A stretch of DNA of 64,000 nucleotides from Pseudomonas hydrolytica (GTDB lineage: Bacteria; Pseudomonadota; Gammaproteobacteria; Pseudomonadales; Pseudomonadaceae), in contig NZ_CP099397.1 of NCBI RefSeq assembly GCF_021495345.1, positions 4,526,001-4,590,000 of the forward strand, read 5' to 3'. A model generated the notes under the pieces. The model was not told where the DNA came from. It ran no database searches and worked only from the letters and a program-made list of their open reading frames with translations. The translations under genes were made by a program, and so were the position numbers. Below are positions 57,275-64,000 of the stretch, piece by piece. Positions within the stretch are counted from its first letter, which is position 1. Every line of letters begins with the position of its first letter.

Positions 57275-58468
57275 TTACTCGATGATCTTGGCAACCACGC
57301 CGGCACCGACGGTACGACCGCCTTCGCGGATCGCGAAACGCAGGCCGTCTTCCATGGCGATCGGCTTGATCAGGGTAACAACCATCTTGATGTTGTCGCC
57401 CGGCATTACCATCTCAACGCCTTCCGGCAGTTCGCACGAACCGGTCACGTCAGTGGTACGGAAGTAGAACTGCGGACGGTAGCCCTTGAAGAACGGGGTG
57501 TGACGACCACCTTCTTCCTTGGACAGCACGTACACTTCAGCTTCGAACTTGGTGTGCGGCTTGATGGTGCCCGGCTTGGCCAGAACCTGACCACGCTCGA
57601 CTTCATCACGCTTGGTGCCGCGCAGCAGCACGCCGCAGTTCTCACCAGCACGACCTTCGTCCAGCAGCTTGCGGAACATCTCAACGCCGGTGCAGGTGGT
57701 CTTGGTGGTCGGACGCAGACCAACGATTTCGATTTCTTCCTGGATTTTGACGATACCGCGCTCGACACGACCGGTTACTACAGTACCGCGGCCGGAGATC
57801 GAGAACACGTCTTCGATCGGCATCAGGAACGGACGATCGATGGCACGAACCGGCTCAGGAATGTAGGTATCCAGAGTCTCAACCAGCTTCTTGACGGCAC
57901 TGGTGCCCAGCTCGTTGGTGTCTTCGCCGTTCAGCGCCATCAGCGCGGAGCCGATGATGATCGGAGTGTCGTCACCCGGGAAATCGTAGGTGCTCAGCAG
58001 GTCGCGAACTTCCATCTCGACCAGCTCCAGCAGCTCGGCGTCGTCAACCATGTCAGCCTTGTTCAGGAAGACAACGATGTACGGAACGCCAACCTGACGG
58101 GACAGCAGGATGTGCTCACGGGTTTGCGGCATGGGGCCGTCGGCAGCCGAGCAGACCAGGATCGCGCCGTCCATCTGGGCAGCACCGGTGATCATGTTCT
58201 TCACATAGTCAGCGTGACCCGGGCAGTCAACGTGCGCGTAGTGACGAATGTTGGAGTCGTACTCTACGTGCGCGGTGTTGATGGTGATACCACGAGCTTT
58301 TTCTTCCGGAGCGCTGTCGATCTTGTCGAAATCAACACGAGCCGAACCGAATACTTCGGAGCAGACGCGAGTCAGGGCAGCGGTCAGAGTGGTCTTACCG
58401 TGGTCAACGTGACCGATGGTGCCGACGTTGACGTGCGGTTTGTTACGTTCGAATTTCTCTTTAGCCAT
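57275..58468 (-). CDS. tufB: elongation factor Tu (copy 2)
   Basis: 397 aa, differing from the copy at 40.7 kb only at residue 301 (Thr here, Ile there). It is preceded by tRNA-Tyr, -Gly and -Thr genes and followed by tRNA-Trp, the ancestral tRNA-tufB layout. Near identity of the two genes over most of their length, with silent differences limited to the 5' third, points to gene conversion. Confidence 0.99.
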   Translation of the reverse strand: MAKEKFERNKPHVNVGTIGHVDHGKTTLTAALTRVCSEVFGSARVDFDKIDSAPEEKARGITINTAHVEYDSNIRHYAHVDCPGHADYVKNMITGAAQMDGAILVCSAADGPMPQTREHILLSRQVGVPYIVVFLNKADMVDDAELLELVEMEVRDLLSTYDFPGDDTPIIIGSALMALNGEDTNELGTSAVKKLVETLDTYIPEPVRAIDRPFLMPIEDVFSISGRGTVVTGRVERGIVKIQEEIEIVGLRPTTKTTCTGVEMFRKLLDEGRAGENCGVLLRGTKRDEVERGQVLAKPGTIKPHTKFEAEVYVLSKEEGGRHTPFFKGYRPQFYFRTTDVTGSCELPEGVEMVMPGDNIKMVVTLIKPIAMEDGLRFAIREGGRTVGAGVVAKIIE

Positions 58469-58519
58469 CTTGACCGTCTCCTAGCGAAGAATTGAGCAAG
58501 CCATGCCGCCATTAAAACA

Positions 58520-58545
58520 AAGGCAGATACTTTCATATCTGCCTT
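58520..58545 (-). terminator. hairpin between tRNA-Thr and tufB
   Basis: On the minus strand AAGGCAGATA and TATCTGCCTT form a 10-bp stem around a 6-base loop, followed by TGTTTTAATG. It looks like a partial terminator or an RNase processing stem separating tRNA-Thr from the tuf message. Confidence 0.65.
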
Positions 58546-58552
58546 CATTAGA

Positions 58553-58628
58553 TGGAGCTCATGAGCGGATTTGAACCGCTGACCTCACCCTTACCAAGGG
58601 TGTGCTCTACCAGCTGAGCTACATGAGC
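58553..58628 (-). tRNA. tRNA-Thr (GGT anticodon)
   Basis: 76 nt: GCTCATG acceptor, AGCTCAGCTGGTAGAGC D-arm, anticodon stem CACCCTTGGTAAGGGTG with GGT, GCGGTTCAAATCCGC T-arm, encoded CCA. Third gene of the Tyr-Gly-Thr cluster. Confidence 0.97.
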
Positions 58629-58654
58629 CAAACTCTATTGCGCCAACCACAAAC

Positions 58655-58728
<74 letters not shown>

Positions 58729-58752
58729 GGAGCCTGCAGCTCACGCCGAATC

Positions 58753-58837
<85 letters not shown>

Positions 58838-58850
58838 AAAGTGAGGCGGC

Positions 58851-58879
58851 ATTTTCTAGATCTGCCACCCTGCTGTCAA
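58851..58879 (-). promoter_or_regulatory. promoter of the tRNA-tufB cluster
   Basis: On the minus strand a perfect TTGACA (58879-58874), 17 bp, then GAAAAT (58856-58851), followed by GC-rich GCCGCCTC. The discriminator is typical for stable-RNA promoters repressed by ppGpp. tRNA-Tyr begins 14 bases after the -10. Confidence 0.75.
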
Positions 58880-58978
58880 GCTTTTTCTCATTAAAATCTT
58901 GAGGTTAGCTACTTTGACAACATCTTCGTCGGGAACCAACTTTGACCACCCTGCGAAGCGGGCGCCATTCTATGCAAA

Positions 58979-59668
58979 CTACTGGAGCAATGCAACGCCT
59001 TCACACGGCATTAATTGATGCTGCAAACCAGCAAAGTCTCCAGCCAAACGCCCAAGTAAAAACTCATCGGCCAAGCGCCTGCTTTCAGGCGCTACACGCA
59101 CCCAGAAGCTGCGATGCGCACGCGACAGTTCGCGCATCTGGGGCTCGTACCCCGCCTCCCGCAAGCGCTGCATGACACTGCCAGCCGAATCGCCGCGAGG
59201 AAATATCCCGAGAGAAATGCCATTGGCCAGCTCGCCCTGGGTAATGATGTAACTGTCGATGCGCCGCGCCTGAAGCTCTCGCAACTGACGAAGAGATGCC
59301 TGCCTGGAGGCGAGCGGCGGCAGATAGACCCAATACTCGACCCCGGCCGCAGCATCAACACTACGCACCTCGGCCTGAATATCCAGACTCAACAGGCGCT
59401 GCTCGACCACTCTGGCCTTCTCTTCTGCCTCGAAGCTTCCGAGATAGAGACACACAGCAGCAGATGCACTGGCAGACGCGGATTCATCCGCCCTGGCGCG
59501 CGGCGAGCTGGACTCGCTCAGCAAGCGAATATCCTGCCTCGCACCCTGATAGGCGCCCGCCGGCGCCACTTCCTTGGCCCGCAAGGGAGCCTGCTGTTGA
59601 TGCCACACGTAATAAAAGGCATTGAGCAATATGAGCAGCAGAAGAATCCAGCGCATGCCTTGTCTCAA
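58979..59668 (-). CDS. membrane-anchored SPOR-like protein
   Basis: 229 aa. An N-terminal membrane helix (about 5-20, [18 protein letters not shown]) precedes an Ala/Ser-rich linker (about 50-70) and SPOR-like repeats ([57 protein letters not shown]). SPOR domains bind denuded peptidoglycan at division sites; whether this one does is unproven. Starts at TTG 59668, which overlaps the coaX stop (TTGA); an in-frame ATG at 59656 is the alternative but lacks a ribosome binding site. Confidence 0.8.
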   Translation of the reverse strand: MRQGMRWILLLLILLNAFYYVWHQQQAPLRAKEVAPAGAYQGARQDIRLLSESSSPRARADESASASASAAVCLYLGSFEAEEKARVVEQRLLSLDIQAEVRSVDAAAGVEYWVYLPPLASRQASLRQLRELQARRIDSYIITQGELANGISLGIFPRGDSAGSVMQRLREAGYEPQMRELSRAHRSFWVRVAPESRRLADEFLLGRLAGDFAGLQHQLMPCEGVALLQ

Positions 59669-60411
59669 CTCAAGGGGCAGGCGATAGCCAGCCCAACGAA
59701 AACCAGATCAGGAACGACCTGAGCCTCTGGCACCGCATCCCGCACCAGCTCAGCGTCCCCTCCCGTCAGGAAGACCTCGAAGCCACCGGGAAAGCGCGAG
59801 CGCGCCTGAGCCAGCTGCTCGGCGACGAACCCTCTCAACATCAGCAAGCAGCCACGCTCTACAGCCTCTGCAGTTGAGCGACCAGGTTCGAGCTCTTGCA
59901 ATGCTGCCAGCGCAACCTCCCGGTCATAGCGAATGCGCCGGGTATGGGTGCTCAACTGATCTCGCATGAGGGGCAGCCCCGGGCAAATGAACCCTCCGAG
60001 ATGCTCGCCATCGGCGGAAACGAAATCAGCCGTCACAGCGGTGCCCAAGTCGACCACCAAGCAGGCCCGCTGCCCCAGATGATAACCACCAAGCAGCGCC
60101 AACCACCTGTCCAACCCCAGACGCTGATAGTCGTGATAGCCGTTGCGAACGCCACCCACCTGGCTGGAGGACTGCGCGCAGACCACCTCGACACCTAGTG
60201 AGGCTTTCAATCGAGTGACCAACTGCTCGGTCTCTGCATCGCTGCGCACGCTGACCAGGCGGCAGCGCTGTACCTTCACACCGGAACCGGCAAGAGCCTC
60301 GAAAAGCCCGTCGTCGGAGTCGACGATGCCTGCACAGATACGCTCACGGCCGCCAGGCGAAATCACTCGCCACTTGATGAAACTGTTACCGCAGTCGAGC
60401 TCAAGAATCAT
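59665..60411 (-). CDS. coaX: type III pantothenate kinase
   Basis: 248 aa. ASKHA fold with the P-loop-like [10 protein letters not shown] (about 6-15), [13 protein letters not shown] and LTGGDAELV motifs. It phosphorylates pantothenate, the first step of coenzyme A synthesis, without CoA feedback. Overlaps the birA end by 11 bases and the SPOR-like gene by four, making a coupled trio. Confidence 0.96.
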   Translation of the reverse strand: MILELDCGNSFIKWRVISPGGRERICAGIVDSDDGLFEALAGSGVKVQRCRLVSVRSDAETEQLVTRLKASLGVEVVCAQSSSQVGGVRNGYHDYQRLGLDRWLALLGGYHLGQRACLVVDLGTAVTADFVSADGEHLGGFICPGLPLMRDQLSTHTRRIRYDREVALAALQELEPGRSTAEAVERGCLLMLRGFVAEQLAQARSRFPGGFEVFLTGGDAELVRDAVPEAQVVPDLVFVGLAIACPLS

Positions 60412-61366
60412 GCTGCAACCTCAGGCTCAACTCACCGCCACTGAAAACCTGTTCGACACCATCCACCTCGAGACGAATGGCGCCACGATCGTCGACACCC
60501 AGCACCACCCCCAGCGTCGCGTTGGTGCCAGCCAGTAGCGCCACCGGACGGCCGCGCCACAGATGGAGCACCTCCCATTCATCGCGCACGCTGGAAAAAC
60601 CACTCTGCCAATGAAGAGACACATAGCGCGTCAACTGACGAAGCACCTCGCCCGCCAGCTCATTTCGATCGATCATTCGCCCTAGATGCTGACGCATCGA
60701 CGTCCAAGGCTGATCTATCGCCGCCGTCGCATCGACCGCCATGTTCACGTTGATCCCAACGCCTATGACGACATGACAGACATCTGCCGGATCTCCGGAA
60801 AGCTCCAGCAGTATGCCGGCAATCTTTTGGCCATCGACCAGAATGTCATTCGGCCATTTGAGTCCGGCAGCCTCCAGACCGCTGGCCCGCAGCGCCTTTG
60901 CCACCGCCAAGCCGACCGTCAGGCTGAGAGCCTCGACCTGGCGCATACCGCCATCGACCCGCAACGCCAAACTGCAGTAAAGATTTTCCGCGAAGGGGCT
61001 CGCCCAGGCACGCCCTCGCCTCCCACGTCCGGCGGTCTGTCGCTCGGAAAGCAGGACGAAGGGCGCTCCACAGCCGGACTCGAGACGGCGAAACACTTCC
61101 GCATTGGTCGAATCCAGGCTGGCCTCAACGAAAACAGGCCACCCCGTATCACCGGCGTTTCGCTCAATCTCTTTGGCATTCAGCAATGTCATAGGGGCAG
61201 ACAACCGGTAACCGCGACCGGGAACCTTGAACACTTCGATCCCCAGCTCAGCCTCCAGACTCTGTAATTGCTTCCAGATCGCGCTACGACTGATACCCAG
61301 CACGCCCCCCAAGGCCTCGCCGGAATGAAAGCGCCCATCCTGCAGAAGTTTCAACAATGCCAGCAT
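60401..61366 (-). CDS. birA: bifunctional biotin-[acetyl-CoA carboxylase] ligase / biotin operon repressor
   Basis: 321 aa. N-terminal winged helix (about 1-65, [21 protein letters not shown]), central ligase domain with GRGRRGR biotinyl-AMP loop and [19 protein letters not shown], and a C-terminal SH3-like domain. It activates biotin and loads it on carboxylases; the HTH suggests repression of biotin genes. The ATG at 61366 gives the family length; the extension to 61495 lies in repeat sequence. Confidence 0.95.
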   Translation of the reverse strand: MLALLKLLQDGRFHSGEALGGVLGISRSAIWKQLQSLEAELGIEVFKVPGRGYRLSAPMTLLNAKEIERNAGDTGWPVFVEASLDSTNAEVFRRLESGCGAPFVLLSERQTAGRGRRGRAWASPFAENLYCSLALRVDGGMRQVEALSLTVGLAVAKALRASGLEAAGLKWPNDILVDGQKIAGILLELSGDPADVCHVVIGVGINVNMAVDATAAIDQPWTSMRQHLGRMIDRNELAGEVLRQLTRYVSLHWQSGFSSVRDEWEVLHLWRGRPVALLAGTNATLGVVLGVDDRGAIRLEVDGVEQVFSGGELSLRLQHDS

Positions 61367-61462
61367 GCCAGGCCCCGCCAAGAACAAGGCTGGCATGATA
61401 ACGACGAGCCCCGCGCTTGCATAGAAAACAGCCTCTGCCACCAGGATCTCAGGACAAAACGT

Positions 61463-61520
61463 GGTGCGCCGCGCGCACCTTTGTAACCGCGTCATCAGCG
61501 GTGCGCACAGCGCCCCCTAC
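61463..61520. repeat. degenerate REP-like pair
   Basis: GGTGCGCCGCGCGCACC (61463-61479) and a copy at 61500-61520 (GGTGCGCACAGCGC..CTAC), diverged from the family consensus. They separate birA from the rrn terminator. Confidence 0.65.
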
Positions 61521-61548
61521 GCGCTCTGTGTTTTCCAGCCAAAAAGAA

Positions 61549-61581
61549 GAAACCCCAGACCTCTTTCGAGATCTGGGGTTT
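61549..61581 (-). terminator. rrn operon terminator
   Basis: On the minus strand AAACCCCAGATCT and AGAGGTCTGGGGTTT form a long stem followed by CTTCTTTTTGG, just after the 5S gene. Confidence 0.93.
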
Positions 61582-61588
61582 CGTATAG

Positions 61589-61708
61589 GAGCTTGACGAT
61601 GACCTACTCTCACATGGTGAAGCACCACACTACCATCGGCGATGCGTCGTTTCACTTCTGAGTTCGGGATGGGATCAGGTGGTTCCAACGCTCTATGGTC
61701 GTCAAGCA
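61589..61708 (-). rRNA. rrf: 5S ribosomal RNA
   Basis: 120 nt, TGCTTGACGACCATAGAGCG at the 5' end to GTCAAGCTC at the 3' end. Typical Pseudomonas 5S with GAACCACCTGATCCCATCCC and CCGAACTCAGAAGTGAAACG. Ends pair to form helix I. Confidence 0.97.
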
Positions 61709-61864
61709 ATTCGGTTGGAGTCTCGTGGTTTAGACGCGACCCCATATTGGGTATGTGACAGTCGTTTGGCTTGGCCCTTGGGCCTGTAGCTCTCGCAAAT
61801 TTTCGGCTGTTGTCGACTTCACCATCGACACCCTCTGCGTTGAGGGCAGATTGTTTGGGTGTTA
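61709..61864 (-). other. 23S-5S internal transcribed spacer
   Basis: 156 bp of transcribed spacer with local stems (for example around GGGCCAAGCC/CTTGGCCC-like and CCTCAACGCAGAGG), presumably RNase III/E processing signals. No tRNA gene lies here. Confidence 0.85.

Positions 61865-64000
<2,136 letters not shown>

Overview
The window comes from a high-GC gammaproteobacterium of the genus Pseudomonas. Ribosomal, RNA polymerase, UvrA and NrdR sequences are all of Pseudomonas type. The gene order also matches two blocks I remember from P. aeruginosa PAO1: PA4069-PA4056 at the left and PA4232-PA4280 plus an rrn operon at the right. KatG in place of KatA, and the GTAGGGTGCGC/GCGCACC repeat family, suggest the P. 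mendocina / P. pseudoalcaligenes group rather than P. aeruginosa. The species call is inference. No phage, transposase, CRISPR array or plasmid gene was seen.

1-4.7 kb: the start of ribE behind an FMN riboswitch, then ribD-nrdR. On the other strand are a YbaY-type lipoprotein, a small methyltransferase and the thioredoxin-TPR co-chaperone CnoX, followed by a small unknown protein. 4.7-8.0 kb: a putative zinc-responsive operon (His-rich DUF2796/ZrgA protein, MacB-type ABC ATPase and permease, DUF3299 protein) behind a Zur-like palindrome. 8.2-13.1 kb: a six-gene TonB2-like energy-transduction operon (DUF3450, TtpC-like MotA/TolQ/ExbB, ExbB, ExbD, TonB, TPR). Its promoter overlaps a Fur-like box and diverges from an OmpW/OprG gene that carries a well-placed Anr/FNR box. 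14.2-17.9 kb: two SDR-type sugar-nucleotide proteins, ssb and a YajR-like MFS transporter. 18.0-26.7 kb: uvrA (TTG start), a secreted M14 carboxypeptidase, a haem-ligand-less bacterioferritin homologue (ftnA/bfrA), katG and a NhaC-family antiporter.

26.9-57.1 kb is the complete translation/transcription superregion on the minus strand. In transcription order it holds secE-nusG, rplKAJL-rpoBC, rpsL-rpsG-fusA-tuf, the S10 operon, the spc operon and the alpha operon, with secY, rpmJ, rpoA and rplQ included. Regulatory structures are visible: the L10 leader region, an rplL-rpoB attenuator-like hairpin, a consensus S10 promoter, hairpins at the spc/alpha border and a hairpin-rich gap between rpsN and rpsH. 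57.1-58.9 kb: tRNA-Tyr, tRNA-Gly, tRNA-Thr, a second tuf and tRNA-Trp. 59.0-61.4 kb: birA, coaX and a small membrane-anchored protein. From 61.5 kb to the end: the terminator, 5S gene and 3' three quarters of the 23S gene of an rrn operon.

The left 26 kb is accessory or metal/redox physiology, with iron (TonB/Fur, ferritin), zinc (Zur/ZrgA), oxygen (OmpW/Anr) and peroxide (KatG) functions close together, and it carries a REP-like repeat at gene ends. The right 37 kb is a conserved housekeeping core with only one degenerate REP pair, at its edge. Start codons were chosen by Shine-Dalgarno fit, family length and overlap with neighbours. Family assignments rest on motif recognition by eye, without database searches.
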